DNA of 64,000 bases from Oscillospiraceae bacterium Marseille-Q3528 (GCA_018223385.1 JAGTTR010000007.1:62001-126000), one strand, 5' to 3'; shown: positions 1 through 8,780, counted from the stretch's first letter. A program made the numbers and translations. The notes: generated from the letters alone by a model not told the origin.

Positions 1-564
1 GAAGCCCTGTCGGAAGAGGATCGCCAGATGCTTGGGGACTATCTGGAATCACTGGAAGATTTGGCTCAGGACGCGGCAATGGCAGGGCACATGCGGTTAA
101 GCGCCCAGCTGGCTCTTTCCTATGCAGGAAAAGGCATTCCGCTGGAAGACCTGATCCAGGAGGGCAATGTGGGCCTGATCATGGCACTGGACACACTGGA
201 ATTAAGGGAAGATGGCATTTCAGAGGCAGAATATATACGGGAAGGGATCCGTGGCGCGATGGAAAACCTGCTGGAGGAAGAGGCAGGGCTGCAGAAATCA
301 GACGGCCAGATTCTGGAGCGGATCAATTATATCGGCGAGGCGATCCGTAACCTTTCCGAGGAGTTGGAGCGGAAGGTAACGCTGGAAGAGCTGTCCGCGT
401 ATCTGGACATGCCGGAGGCGGAGATCGCAGACGTTCTGCGGCTGACCGGAGAGGACATCAAGACCGAAGAGGAAGCCATGGAAGAGCAGGAGGCGCAGGC
501 GAAGGAGAACGGTGGACAGGGAACCGTCGGCTACGCGTCTGTGGAGGATTTCAAGATTTTTTAG
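1..564 (+). CDS. Sigma-70-like protein lacking region 4 (5' end outside window)
   Basis: The frame is open from base 1, so the true start lies upstream; the first in-window ATG is at 28. The visible part resembles sigma-70 region 2.1-2.2 (motif IPLEDLIQEGNVGLI) and then region 3.1 (about residues 115-150, NLSEELERKVTLEELSAYL). The segment between them is short and only vaguely like region 2.4 (YIREGIRGAMENLL). The protein then ends in an acidic tail without a helix-turn-helix region 4. It may be a regulator derived from a sigma factor rather than a working sigma factor. It stands about 100 bp before the TraX gene. The family resemblance is clear, but the function is unknown. Confidence 0.6.
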   Translation, partial: EALSEEDRQMLGDYLESLEDLAQDAAMAGHMRLSAQLALSYAGKGIPLEDLIQEGNVGLIMALDTLELREDGISEAEYIREGIRGAMENLLEEEAGLQKSDGQILERINYIGEAIRNLSEELERKVTLEELSAYLDMPEAEIADVLRLTGEDIKTEEEAMEEQEAQAKENGGQGTVGYASVEDFKIF

Positions 565-659
565 CCCATGGTATCCTCGTGATTTTGAATGACGCATGGG
601 AAGTACGGATGAGATAGAAATAACGGGGCAGGAGCCATGGATGAACAGAGGAAGATATA

Positions 660-1472
660 ATGGCAGAGCGTGAAAATACAGGAGCAAAAATACAAAGTGG
701 AAATGGCGGTTTATCTGTCAGGAGCGGCCTTTCCGGCAATGAGCTGAAGGTCATTGCCATTATTGCCATGGCGGCGGATCATTTGGCGTGGACGCTGTGG
801 CCGGGCTATGCCAACAAGGAATGGTGGCTGATCGCACTTCATCTGTTTGGCCGTCTGGCCGCGCCTACCATGTGGTTCATGATCGCGGAGGGCTATACGC
901 ACACCAGCAATCTGAAAAAATATTTGCAGCGGCTGTTTGTATTTGCGGTGCTTTCGCATTTTGCCTATAATTTCTGCTTTGGGATTTCCTTCGTGCCGTT
1001 CCGGCACTCTTTTCTGAACCAGACCAGCGTGATCTGGGCACTTTTCTGTGCGGCACTGGCGCTGTACATCAACGATGATCAGCGGAGAGCGTTTCCGTTA
1101 CAGAGCTGGCAGAAGACCGCGCTCCTTCTTGTGCTCTGTCTGCTGGCCTTTCCGTCGGACTGGTCCTGTTTTCCGGTGCTGTGTACGTTACATATTTACA
1201 ACAACCGGGGCAATTTAACAAAACAGGTGGTGGGCATGACTGCCTATATCTCCATGTATGTCATCGTCTGGTGCCTGTGCATTGACGTGGTGTACGGCCT
1301 GGTACAGTTTGGCATCATTCTCATCTGGCCGTTGATGGCCCGCTACAATGGAACAAGGGGCACCTGGAAGGGCATGAAGTGGTTTTTCTATTTCTTCTAC
1401 GTGGGTCATCTGGTGCTGTTCGGATTGCTGCGGCTGTGGCTCAACGGCAACGTGGCCACCATCGTTGGCTGA
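660..1472 (+). CDS. TraX family membrane protein
   Basis: A 270-residue polytopic membrane protein of the TraX family, whose founding member acetylates F-pilin. It begins with a polar stretch of about 25 residues. The family hallmark follows: LKVIAIIAMAADHLAW, then LFGRLAAPTMWFMIAEGY. About seven to eight hydrophobic segments run to the C-terminus. No conjugation or pilus genes are nearby, so this is a chromosomal TraX homologue of unknown substrate, probably an acyltransferase-like enzyme of the cell envelope. The start ATG follows the Shine-Dalgarno-like GAGGAAG at 649-655. Confidence 0.85.
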   Translation: MAERENTGAKIQSGNGGLSVRSGLSGNELKVIAIIAMAADHLAWTLWPGYANKEWWLIALHLFGRLAAPTMWFMIAEGYTHTSNLKKYLQRLFVFAVLSHFAYNFCFGISFVPFRHSFLNQTSVIWALFCAALALYINDDQRRAFPLQSWQKTALLLVLCLLAFPSDWSCFPVLCTLHIYNNRGNLTKQVVGMTAYISMYVIVWCLCIDVVYGLVQFGIILIWPLMARYNGTRGTWKGMKWFFYFFYVGHLVLFGLLRLWLNGNVATIVG

Positions 1473-1517
1473 GGCCGGAAACAAGGCGGGTATTACGCTA
1501 CCCAGTTTTATGAAAAG

Positions 1518-1563
1518 AAAGCTGCTCTTTGCGGAAAAGAAAATTCCTACAAAGAACAGCTTT
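1518..1563. terminator. Bidirectional terminator between traX and corC-like gene
   Basis: Arms 1518-1531 and 1550-1563 form a 14-bp stem with one mismatch, enclosing an A-rich loop. A/T-rich flanks lie on both sides. It separates two convergent genes and can serve both. Confidence 0.75.
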
Positions 1564-1590
1564 AAAATGTTTGTAAGATTTTTTGACAGT

Positions 1591-2865
1591 TTATATTTCT
1601 TCGGTATTTTCCTGGGGCAGATACATATGCACCTTCTCAATCCGGTTCTTGTCCAGAGAATCCACCACCAGGCGGATGCCGTCTGCTGTGGTGACGGATT
1701 CCCCAATCTGAGGCAGGTGATCCAGCAGTTCGATGATCAGGCCGCCTATGGAGTCGTAGTCCTCGGAATCCAGGGAAAGCTCCAGCGCATCGTTGATGTC
1801 GTCCAGCTTCATGGAACCTTCAATGATGTACTCATTGGGGCCAACCTGCTGGATGAGCTCTTCCTCGGCACTGTCGTATTCGTCCCGGATCTCGCCCACG
1901 ATCTCCTCCAGCAGATCCTCAAAGGTGATCAGCCCGGCAGTGGAGCCGTACTCGTCCAGAACGATGGTGAAATTCACAGAATAATCCTTCATCTCCAGCA
2001 TGAGCTCGGAGATTTTCTTGTATTCATAGGTAAAGTGTGCTTCCCGCAAAATATTGCGGATATGAAAATCTTCCTTCGGCCCCTCATGGAGAAGCAGATC
2101 TTTCATATTGATGATACCGATGACATTGTCCGTCGTATTTTCGTAGACAGGAAGCCGGGTAAACATTTCTTTCTTGAAAATTTCCAGCAGGTCATCGTAG
2201 CTGTCATCAATATTGGCAAATACCATATCGGCCCGGGGGATCATGATATCCTTGGCCTGGGTATCTCCGAAATCAAATACGTTGTTGATCATGACCTTCT
2301 CTTCATTTTCCAGAACACCCTCCTCATGGCTGACTTCCATGATGGTACGCAGCTCATTGGTGGTGAAGTTGCCGTTTTTCTTATCCGGGTCGATCCGCAG
2401 AAGCAGCATCAGCCCCCGGGAAAGAACATTCACGATAAAGATCACCGGTGTCAGAAGCCAAATCAGGGCACTGACGGGAGCGGAGTATAAAAGGGCGATC
2501 CGCTCCGCATGGCCAGAGGCCATCGTCTTGGGGCTGATCTCGCCGAAAATGAGAACAAGCAGTGTCAGCACACCGGTGGCAACGCCCACTGAGCGGCTGC
2601 CGAACACGTTTGTAGAAAAAATCGTCATCAGTGAAGATGCGGAAAGGTTGACAATGTTGTTGCCGATCAGGATTGCACTGAGCATTTTGCCCGGGTTGTG
2701 GATGATCCGTTCCACCCGTTTGGCAGAGGTGTTGCCTTCCTCAATGAGGGTGCGCAGCCGGATACGGTTGATGGTTGTATAAGCAGTTTCAGCCGATGAA
2801 AAAAATGCAGAAAGGGCAAGCAGAACGATAATCGTGCCCAACTGTATGGCGTCGCCAGAATCCAA
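1591..2865 (-). CDS. CNNM/CorC family transporter (hemolysin C-like)
   Basis: About 424 residues. An N-terminal DUF21/CNNM membrane domain (roughly residues 5-180, with LSAFFSSAETAYTTINRIRL and GEISPKTMA) is followed by a pair of CBS domains (about 200-325) and a C-terminal CorC_HlyC domain (about 340-420, IGGLIIELLDHLPQIGE). Family members move or sense Mg2+/Co2+ or other cations at the membrane. I chose the TTG start at 2865 because AGGGAG lies seven bases upstream and because the likely promoter (2900-2928) sits inside the longer reading frame that runs to 2928. The gene is transcribed alone. Confidence 0.9.
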   Translation of the reverse strand: MDSGDAIQLGTIIVLLALSAFFSSAETAYTTINRIRLRTLIEEGNTSAKRVERIIHNPGKMLSAILIGNNIVNLSASSLMTIFSTNVFGSRSVGVATGVLTLLVLIFGEISPKTMASGHAERIALLYSAPVSALIWLLTPVIFIVNVLSRGLMLLLRIDPDKKNGNFTTNELRTIMEVSHEEGVLENEEKVMINNVFDFGDTQAKDIMIPRADMVFANIDDSYDDLLEIFKKEMFTRLPVYENTTDNVIGIINMKDLLLHEGPKEDFHIRNILREAHFTYEYKKISELMLEMKDYSVNFTIVLDEYGSTAGLITFEDLLEEIVGEIRDEYDSAEEELIQQVGPNEYIIEGSMKLDDINDALELSLDSEDYDSIGGLIIELLDHLPQIGESVTTADGIRLVVDSLDKNRIEKVHMYLPQENTEEI

Positions 2866-2889
2866 ATAAATCACTCCCTGTAAAATAAT

Positions 2890-2929
2890 ATTGTCTATCA
2901 TTCTACCATACATAGAACTCATAGACAAT
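2890..2929 (-). promoter_or_regulatory. Promoter of CorC-type gene flanked by a 9-bp inverted repeat
   Basis: Read on the minus strand, TTGTCT (2928-2923), a 17-bp spacer and TAGAAT (2905-2900) form a promoter. The same segment is bounded by a perfect inverted repeat, ATTGTCTAT at 2890-2898 and ATAGACAAT at 2921-2929. One arm covers the -35 box and the other lies at about +1, which suggests an operator. Confidence 0.6.
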
Positions 2930-2949
2930 TAAATTTCTGTTAATAATAA

Positions 2950-3024
2950 GCAAAAATGAGCTGCGATAGCAGCGGAAAGCGTGAAACGCGATTTTGCGAA
3001 TGTTCAAGGGACGCGTGTGAACTG
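2950..3024 (-). repeat. Dispersed repeat, partial copy (family also at 57.9-58.2 kb)
   Basis: On the minus strand this segment begins CAGTTCAC and ends GCTCATTTTTGC. It matches the copies at 57902-57984 and 58039-58120 over most of its length: both ends and the CATTCGCAAAATCGC block are nearly identical, and the middle diverges. It fills the gap between the rqcH stop and the promoter of the CorC-type gene. Confidence 0.75.
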
Positions 3025-3027
3025 TTA

Positions 3028-4767
3028 TCACGACTCAAGCAGCTGTATCCCCGAAATATCCGTCCCGATACTCATGGAGTAATTGGTGTAATACACGACG
3101 AATCCGGGCCGTGCGCCTGCGGGCTTTTTCACATGCTTTTTCTCAATATAATCCACCTCGGCCTTTTCGCTTCCCCGGGCGCCGGAGTAGTAAGCGGCCA
3201 GCGCAGCGGCTTCCTCGAAGGTGCGGTCGGGCAGCGGCTTGCCCTCGGTTTTGACAACCACATGGGAGCCGGGGATGCCTTTGGCGTGGAACCACCAGTC
3301 GCCGCCGGAGGCAAACTTGAATGTCAGGGTGTCGTTCTGCAGGTTGTTTTTTCCTACATAGATGTGGAAACCATCACTGGACAGATAGTGGAACGGGCGG
3401 GAGGTGATCTTTACCTTTTTCTGTCCCCCTTTGCGGCGGATGTAGCCGCTCTCTGCCAGTTCCTCCCGGATCTGCACCAGGTCTTCTTCCGCCAGCGCAA
3501 TGTTCAGGGCGGTGAGGATGGATTCCAGATGGTCGATGGTGTCCTTTGTCTCCTGGGTCAGGGTGGTCAGTGCCTCGTAAGTCCGTTTCAGTTTGCCGTA
3601 GCGGTCAAAATATTTCTTGGCGTTTTCCGTGGCGGTGAGCGTTTCGTCCAGCGGAATGGTGATCATCTCGTTGGTGTAGTAATTCAGCGCTTCCAGAGAT
3701 TTCGCTCCGGGTGCGGCGCTGTAGCCGTAGGTGTTCAGCAGCTCTCCGTAAATGCGGTACTTGTCCCGCTTTTCCGTGTCTTTCAGCTGTTTGAGCTGCA
3801 GGTCATATTTTTTGCGGCTGCGGTCAAGAGCCGTCTGCACCAGATGGCGCAGGTCTGCGGATTTCTGCCGGATGCGGGTAATCGTGTTTTTCTCCGCGTA
3901 ATACTGCTCCAGCAGGGCAGAAATGCTCTCTACAGGAACGATGCGCATGTCGGCATACTGTTCCAGATGAAAGGCGGCATATTCCACAGGATCGTCCTTG
4001 TCATAGACGATGCAGGGGGAGAAGCTGCCGTTTTCCGTGTCTTCCATGAGCCGGGAAAAGACGCCGTACAAATGCAGCTGCTCATTTTCACCAAATTCCA
4101 GCGCCGACTGGGTGGGCTCCAGGGATGCCCGGAAGCAGAGCTCCTCCGCCATGCACGGGCTGAAACCGGTGAGGGTGGAGTAGATGGCCTTGGAGAGGGG
4201 CATGGGCCGGGAAAAAACACCCGCCATAAAGTCTTCCCGGGAAAGCTGCACCGGGTTCCGTTTGTGCTGGGTCTCGGGGATGAAATAGGTGCGGCCCGGC
4301 AATACCTCCCGGACGGAGCTCATCTGGGCAGACACATGCTTGATACTGTCCAGAATCTTGTTTTCATCGTCACAGAAAATGATGTTGCTGTGTTTGCCCA
4401 TCAGCTCAATGATGAGAAATTTCCGGCAAAGATCGCCCATGTCGTTCAGGTGCTCGATCTCAAAAGAAATGATGCGCTCCAGGCCGGGCTGGGTGACGGA
4501 CACGATGCGGCCGCCGCCGATGTGCTTGCGCAGCAGCATGCAGAAATTGGGCGCCGTCATGGGGCTGGGTTTGTTCTGGGAGGTAAGATACGCCAGAGGC
4601 AGGGAGGCACTGGCTGACAGGAGCAGCCGGTATTGTCCTTCGCTTCCTTTTACTGTCAGCAGCAGCTCATCGTTCTCCGGCTGGGCGATCTTGCTGATCC
4701 TTCCGTTTTCAATCGTATGTTTTAACTCGCGGACGATGGCCGCGACTGTAAAGCCGTCTAAAGCCAT
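3028..4767 (-). CDS. rqcH: NFACT-family ribosome quality control protein (RqcH/Rqc2 homologue)
   Basis: 579 residues, full length for bacterial RqcH, which binds stalled 50S subunits with peptidyl-tRNA and adds C-terminal alanine tails. The NFACT-N domain is at about 5-200 (starting MALDGFTVAAIVREL; TQPGLERIISFEIE carries the E-R pair equivalent to the family D/E-R tRNA-recognition residues). Helix-hairpin and coiled-coil segments follow (about 250-430). The NFACT-R domain is at 450-560 (GGDWWFHAKGIPGSHVVVK). Older annotations call this fibronectin-binding protein. It is divergent from yicC, and a TATAAT-like -10 is visible on the minus strand near 4840. Confidence 0.93.
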   Translation of the reverse strand: MALDGFTVAAIVRELKHTIENGRISKIAQPENDELLLTVKGSEGQYRLLLSASASLPLAYLTSQNKPSPMTAPNFCMLLRKHIGGGRIVSVTQPGLERIISFEIEHLNDMGDLCRKFLIIELMGKHSNIIFCDDENKILDSIKHVSAQMSSVREVLPGRTYFIPETQHKRNPVQLSREDFMAGVFSRPMPLSKAIYSTLTGFSPCMAEELCFRASLEPTQSALEFGENEQLHLYGVFSRLMEDTENGSFSPCIVYDKDDPVEYAAFHLEQYADMRIVPVESISALLEQYYAEKNTITRIRQKSADLRHLVQTALDRSRKKYDLQLKQLKDTEKRDKYRIYGELLNTYGYSAAPGAKSLEALNYYTNEMITIPLDETLTATENAKKYFDRYGKLKRTYEALTTLTQETKDTIDHLESILTALNIALAEEDLVQIREELAESGYIRRKGGQKKVKITSRPFHYLSSDGFHIYVGKNNLQNDTLTFKFASGGDWWFHAKGIPGSHVVVKTEGKPLPDRTFEEAAALAAYYSGARGSEKAEVDYIEKKHVKKPAGARPGFVVYYTNYSMSIGTDISGIQLLES

Positions 4768-4919
4768 AAGATTTCCTTCTTTCCTGGCCTGATGCCATAT
4801 TTGTATCCTTTTCGGTGTTCAACTGTCCGATTTTTTATTATAACATAGAAAGAAACAGGTATCATGTAAAAGTTTTATTTTATCCCGGATCCACCACCGA
4901 ATTTCGTGCAAATATCCAT

Positions 4920-4948
4920 TTGACTAGTGTTACGCAATGATTTATAAT
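4920..4948 (+). promoter_or_regulatory. Sigma-A promoter of the yicC-remA-gmk-rpoZ operon
   Basis: TTGACT at 4920-4925, a 17-bp spacer and a perfect TATAAT at 4943-4948, with GAGGGG immediately before the yicC start. Confidence 0.8.
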
Positions 4949-4986
4949 AAATCTAATTATGGGCAGATACAGAAAAGAGGGGTAAC

Positions 4987-5865
4987 ATGATCAAGAGCAT
5001 GACGGGCTTCGGAAGATGCGAGATTGCGGAAGGTGAGCGGAAGTTCACGGTAGAGATGAAGTCGGTGAACCACCGGTATCTGGATATCAACATCAAGATG
5101 CCCAAGAAGCTGAACTTTTTTGAGTCCGCGATCAGGAATTTCCTGAAGACCTATATGGAGCGCGGTAAGGTAGATATGTTTATCACCTATGAGGATCTGA
5201 CAGAGAGTCATATGGTGCTTAAATATAATGAAGATATTGCGGCCGGTTACATGAAGTACATGGCGCAGATGGCCGAGCAGTTTGACTTGGAGAACGATAT
5301 GACGGTGTCCAGGCTGGCCAGATACCCGGATGTCTTCGTGATGGAAGAGCAGACGGTGGATGAGAAGGAGATCTGGGCGCTGCTGGAGAAGGCGCTGAAA
5401 GGTGCCTGCGAGCAGTTTGTGCAGACCCGCATCACCGAGGGTGAGAACCTGAAGACGGATATTCTGGGCAAGCTGGACGATATGGTTTCCAAGGTGGATT
5501 TCATCGAGGAGCGTTCTCCGCAGATCGTGGAGGAGTATCGGACAAAGCTGACGGATAAGGTGCAGGAGCTTCTGACGGACGGCACGGTGGATGAGAGCAG
5601 AATTGCCACAGAGGTGACGATTTATGCGGATAAGATCTGTACCGATGAGGAGACCGTGCGTCTGCGCAGCCATATCGAGCATATGCGTTCCACCCTTCTG
5701 GAGGGCGGCAGCATCGGCCGGAAGCTGGATTTCATCGCGCAGGAGATGAACCGGGAGGCCAACACCACGCTCTCCAAGGCCAATGATATTCAGGTGTCCA
5801 ATGTGGCCATTGATCTGAAGACGGAGATCGAGAAGATCCGGGAACAGATCCAGAATCTTGAATAA
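4987..5865 (+). CDS. yicC: YicC family endoribonuclease
   Basis: 292 residues, full length. The N-terminal YicC-like domain opens with MIKSMTGFGR and contains VNHRYLDINIKMPK. The C-terminal DUF1732 domain holds the conserved GRKLDFIAQEMNREANT stretch and ends in the family motif KTEIEKIREQIQNLE. YicC proteins are metal-dependent endoribonucleases, reported to promote decay of particular small RNAs in Proteobacteria. Here it leads the conserved Firmicutes cluster yicC-remA-gmk-rpoZ; the spacing to remA is 12 bp. The Shine-Dalgarno AGAGGGG lies about six bases before the ATG. Confidence 0.95.
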   Translation: MIKSMTGFGRCEIAEGERKFTVEMKSVNHRYLDINIKMPKKLNFFESAIRNFLKTYMERGKVDMFITYEDLTESHMVLKYNEDIAAGYMKYMAQMAEQFDLENDMTVSRLARYPDVFVMEEQTVDEKEIWALLEKALKGACEQFVQTRITEGENLKTDILGKLDDMVSKVDFIEERSPQIVEEYRTKLTDKVQELLTDGTVDESRIATEVTIYADKICTDEETVRLRSHIEHMRSTLLEGGSIGRKLDFIAQEMNREANTTLSKANDIQVSNVAIDLKTEIEKIREQIQNLE

Positions 5866-5877
5866 GCAGGTGAGAAC

Positions 5878-6147
5878 ATGTCCAGACTGTTGAATATTGG
5901 TTTTGGAAATTGTGTGAATACAGGAAAGATCACGGCGGTTGTGTCGCCGGAGGCGGCTCCGGTGAAGCGCCTGGTGCAGGTTGCCAAGGAGGATGGGCGA
6001 ATCATTGATGCAACCCTGGGGCGCAGGACAAAGGCGGTGCTTGTCATGGATGACGGGCACGTGGTACTGTCGGCACTGCAGCCGGAGACCCTAGCAAGAC
6101 GGTTTTCATCGGATGGAGATTACGAGGGGAAAGAGGAAGAGGAATGA
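5878..6147 (+). CDS. remA: RemA-like DUF370 regulator
   Basis: 89 residues, DUF370. In Bacillus subtilis RemA is a DNA-binding activator of matrix operons and osmoprotection genes. The family core is intact: [30 protein letters not shown] and GHVVLSAL. The gene overlaps gmk by four bases (ATGA), so the two are translationally coupled. Placement between yicC and gmk is the usual order in Firmicutes. What it regulates in this organism cannot be told from the window. Confidence 0.92.
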   Translation: MSRLLNIGFGNCVNTGKITAVVSPEAAPVKRLVQVAKEDGRIIDATLGRRTKAVLVMDDGHVVLSALQPETLARRFSSDGDYEGKEEEE

Positions 6148-6776
6148 AACGAGAGGGAATACTCGTCGTTGTTTCGGGATTTTCCGGAGCAGGCAAGGGA
6201 ACGGTAATGAAGGAACTGGTGCGCAGATATGACTGTTACGCACTGAGTGTTTCTGCAACGACCAGAGGCCCCAGAGCCGGAGAAGTGGAAGGAATCGACT
6301 ATTTTTATAAAACAGAGGAGCAGTTCCGTGCCATGATCGAGCAAGGGGAGCTGGTGGAATATGCCAGATATGTGGATCATTTTTACGGGACACCGAAGGC
6401 ATACGTGGAAGAACAGCTGGCTGCCGGGAAGGATGTGATTCTGGAGATCGAGATCCAGGGCGCCCTGAAGATCAAGAAGCAGTTTCCGGATACGCTTCTT
6501 CTGTTTATCACACCGCCCAGTGCGCAGGAGCTGGTGCGCAGGCTCACCGACCGCGGTACCGAGGATCATGAGACGATCCTTGCCAGACTGCAGCGGGCCA
6601 GTGAAGAGGCAGAGGGCATCGACTGTTACGACTACCTGGTGATGAATGATGATCTGGATACCTGTGTGGAACAGACTCATGAACTGATCCAGCTGCAGCA
6701 CCGCCGGGCATCCAAAAATATGGAACTGATCAATCAGATCCGCACGGATCTTGGCAATTTATCGAAAGGAGAATAG
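6144..6776 (+). CDS. gmk: Guanylate kinase
   Basis: 210 residues. It phosphorylates GMP to GDP in the cytoplasm. The P-loop is [12 protein letters not shown] near residue 13. The GMP-binding segment [19 protein letters not shown] follows, then [15 protein letters not shown] and the lid region RRLTDRGTE. It is the third gene of the operon, starting inside the remA stop and ending 3 bp before rpoZ. Confidence 0.97.
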   Translation: MKREGILVVVSGFSGAGKGTVMKELVRRYDCYALSVSATTRGPRAGEVEGIDYFYKTEEQFRAMIEQGELVEYARYVDHFYGTPKAYVEEQLAAGKDVILEIEIQGALKIKKQFPDTLLLFITPPSAQELVRRLTDRGTEDHETILARLQRASEEAEGIDCYDYLVMNDDLDTCVEQTHELIQLQHRRASKNMELINQIRTDLGNLSKGE

Positions 6777-6779
6777 AAT

Positions 6780-7034
6780 ATGTTACATCCATCTTATACA
6801 GACCTGATGAAGGTCGTAAACGCCGGCGTTGAGGAAGGAGAGACTCCTGTTGTCAACAGCCGTTATTCTATCGTAATGGCAACATCCAAGAGAGCAAGAC
6901 AGATTATCGGAGGTGCAGAACCGCTGGTAGACGGAAGAGGAAAGAAGCCCCTTTCCATTGCTGTGGAGGAGCTCAACAGGGGTAAGGTAAAGATCATGCC
7001 GGAAATGCCGGAAGAGGAAGACGCAGAGGAATAA
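6780..7034 (+). CDS. rpoZ: RNA polymerase omega subunit
   Basis: 84 residues. It helps assemble RNA polymerase by clamping the beta-prime subunit. The motif SRYSIVMATSKRARQI is typical. The short acidic C-terminus (EMPEEEDAEE) is common in Clostridia. It is the last gene of the yicC operon and is followed by a hairpin terminator. AAAGGAG precedes the start. Confidence 0.95.
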   Translation: MLHPSYTDLMKVVNAGVEEGETPVVNSRYSIVMATSKRARQIIGGAEPLVDGRGKKPLSIAVEELNRGKVKIMPEMPEEEDAEE

Positions 7035-7046
7035 CAGAACCCTGCA

Positions 7047-7074
7047 AAGAGGATGCAGGAAGTGGCATCCTCTT
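7047..7074 (+). terminator. Terminator after rpoZ
   Basis: A perfect 10-bp stem, 7047-7056 with 7065-7074, and an 8-base loop. The downstream T-run is weak (CGTTTATATAAT). A possible -10 (TATAAT, 7081-7086) for the next gene follows directly. Confidence 0.7.
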
Positions 7075-7121
7075 CGTTTATATAATCTTATGGGGGGAAA
7101 ATAGGATAGGAGATAAGAGCT

Positions 7122-8009
7122 ATGGAGAAGATCAGTCTAGAAGACAAGGGGATTTACGATGTATCCAGCGCCAGAGGCTCTCAGATTTATCTGATTGTGG
7201 GGAGCGAGAAGACTGCAGTGGTGGATACGGGTATGGCTTACAGTGCAGAAGGAACAGTGGAAAACATCCGGAAGATCCTGGGGGACCGGCCGTTGGACAT
7301 GATTCTTCTGACCCATTCGCATTATGATCATGTGAGTGGCATTCCTGCCATGGAAAAGGCCTGGCCGAATGTACAGGTATACGGCGGTGCATATGTGAAG
7401 CATGTATTTGAAAGTGACAAGGCGAAATCGGTGATCACGGAACTGAATAGAGATGCGGTTGCCAAGTATCATGTGAGCGGTTTCGGCGATTTTGATGCAG
7501 ATAAGCTGGTTATTGACCATCTGATAGCAGAGGGCAGTACGATCTCTCTGGGAGATCATGTTCTTAAGGCATATGAGATGCCGGGACATTCCCGTTGTTC
7601 TATGGCATTCCTGATGGATGAGACGTATCTGTTTGCCAGTGAGACGACTTGCGTGACTTCCAGATATGGGACATTTGTTCCCAACTATCTCATCAGTTAC
7701 AAAGAAAGCGAGGAATCCATCCGTAAATGCGCATCACTTCCCATGCGTTATGTGCTGGTGCCGCATTCGAATATTTATGATCTTGAAAAGACACCGGATT
7801 TCTGGCAGTTCTGCATGAAAGAAATGAAAGGCAGCAAGGATCTGATCATGAGTATGCACTGTGGCGGAGCATCTTCGGATGAGATTATAAAGGAGCTTGA
7901 CCGGCGGTACCGGGATCCGGATACGAAGAAGGAATGGCCCAATGAGGCGTTCATGATCAATCAGAAAAGTATGATCAAAACTGTGCTTCGGGAGTTCGGA
8001 GAAAATTGA
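7122..8009 (+). CDS. MBL-fold metallo-hydrolase
   Basis: 295 residues of the metallo-beta-lactamase fold. The metal-binding motif THSHYDHVSG (about residues 64-73) is followed by a second histidine in GHSRCSMAF and a third in VLVPHSN. An extra 60-residue helical C-terminus follows the fold. The substrate cannot be told; relatives are glyoxalase-II-like or thioester hydrolases. It is probably a single-gene unit between the rpoZ terminator and a promoter at its own 3' end. Confidence 0.85.
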   Translation: MEKISLEDKGIYDVSSARGSQIYLIVGSEKTAVVDTGMAYSAEGTVENIRKILGDRPLDMILLTHSHYDHVSGIPAMEKAWPNVQVYGGAYVKHVFESDKAKSVITELNRDAVAKYHVSGFGDFDADKLVIDHLIAEGSTISLGDHVLKAYEMPGHSRCSMAFLMDETYLFASETTCVTSRYGTFVPNYLISYKESEESIRKCASLPMRYVLVPHSNIYDLEKTPDFWQFCMKEMKGSKDLIMSMHCGGASSDEIIKELDRRYRDPDTKKEWPNEAFMINQKSMIKTVLREFGEN

Positions 8010-8034
8010 CAATTTTCAAAAAATACTGTACAAT
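8006..8034 (+). promoter_or_regulatory. Promoter of the cytidylate-kinase-like gene
   Basis: A consensus TTGACA (8006-8011) overlaps the stop codon of the upstream gene. A 17-bp spacer and TACAAT (8029-8034) follow. Confidence 0.75.
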
Positions 8035-8082
8035 ATAAATATGAACGAATTGAATTCAGACAGAAGACGGGGAGGGAACTGT

Positions 8083-8709
8083 ATGGATAAGTTTGTGATT
8101 ACCATTTCCAGATGTTGTGGTGCAGGTGGAACGACCATCGGAAAAAGGCTGGCGGCAGACCTGGGGGTAAGCTTTTATGACAAGAACCTGCTGCATCTGG
8201 CATCGGAAGACAGCGGGATCAACGAGGATCTGTTTGCCAATGCGGACGAGAAGCTGAAAGGCAGCCTTCTTTATAAGGTGTCCAGAAAGGTTTACCAGGG
8301 AGAACTGATCCCTCCGGAGAGTGAGGATTTCACCACCAATGAGAACCTGTTCAACTACCAGGCCAAGGTGCTTAAGGAGCTGGCTGCTTCGGAATCCTAT
8401 GTGGTCATTGGCCGGTGTGCCGATTTCATTCTGAAGGATCATCCCAAGCTGATCCGTATCTTCCTCTATGCGCCTTATGAGGACTGTGTGGCCCATGAGA
8501 TGGAAAAGCACAGCATCAGCGCCAAGGAAGCTCAGTGGCACATCGACCGGATGGACAAGTACCGCAGCGCTTTCCATAAATATCACACCGGACACGACTG
8601 GATGGAGATGGAGAATTACGATATCTGCATCAACACCGGCGCGGTGGATTACGAGAAGACTGTGGAGATCATTGAGTTCTACGTGCACAGCATGCTGGGA
8701 TTACAGTAA
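8083..8709 (+). CDS. Cytidylate kinase-like P-loop kinase
   Basis: About 208 residues from the ATG at 8083. That start is preferred over 8041 because GGGAGGGAA lies just upstream and the product begins with the P-loop strand MDKFVITISRCCGAGGTTIG. The family (cytidylate kinase-like, Pfam CK-like) has a glycine-rich P-loop followed by FYDKNLLHLASEDSGI. Conserved YVVIGRCADFIL and an LID-like arginine segment follow. These proteins are common in gut Clostridia, and their substrate is not established. It is not the canonical Cmk. Confidence 0.85.
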   Translation: MDKFVITISRCCGAGGTTIGKRLAADLGVSFYDKNLLHLASEDSGINEDLFANADEKLKGSLLYKVSRKVYQGELIPPESEDFTTNENLFNYQAKVLKELAASESYVVIGRCADFILKDHPKLIRIFLYAPYEDCVAHEMEKHSISAKEAQWHIDRMDKYRSAFHKYHTGHDWMEMENYDICINTGAVDYEKTVEIIEFYVHSMLGLQ

Positions 8710-8719
8710 AAAATAAAAA

Positions 8720-8780
8720 GAGAGCCGATCACAGGAAAGCGAGGCATTGCCTGATCCCGTGTTCGGCTCTTTCTTTTTTA
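8720..8780. terminator. Bidirectional terminator
   Basis: Arms 8721-8732 and 8759-8770 pair as AGAGCCGA/TCGGCTCT, extended by CAC/GTG. A-runs lie upstream (8708-8719) and a T-run downstream (8770-8779). It is shared by the kinase-like gene and the convergent DUF362 gene; the DUF362 stop lies within the T-run. Confidence 0.85.

Noticed and set aside
1465..2490. 341-residue plus-strand reading frame
   Set aside because: Antisense shadow of the CorC-type transporter gene.
2956..4617. 553-residue plus-strand reading frame
   Set aside because: It is antisense to rqcH, which has clear NFACT domains; the frame exists because of GC-rich codon use and encodes no recognisable protein.
4957..6060. 367-residue minus-strand reading frame
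   Set aside because: Antisense to yicC and remA, both unmistakable.
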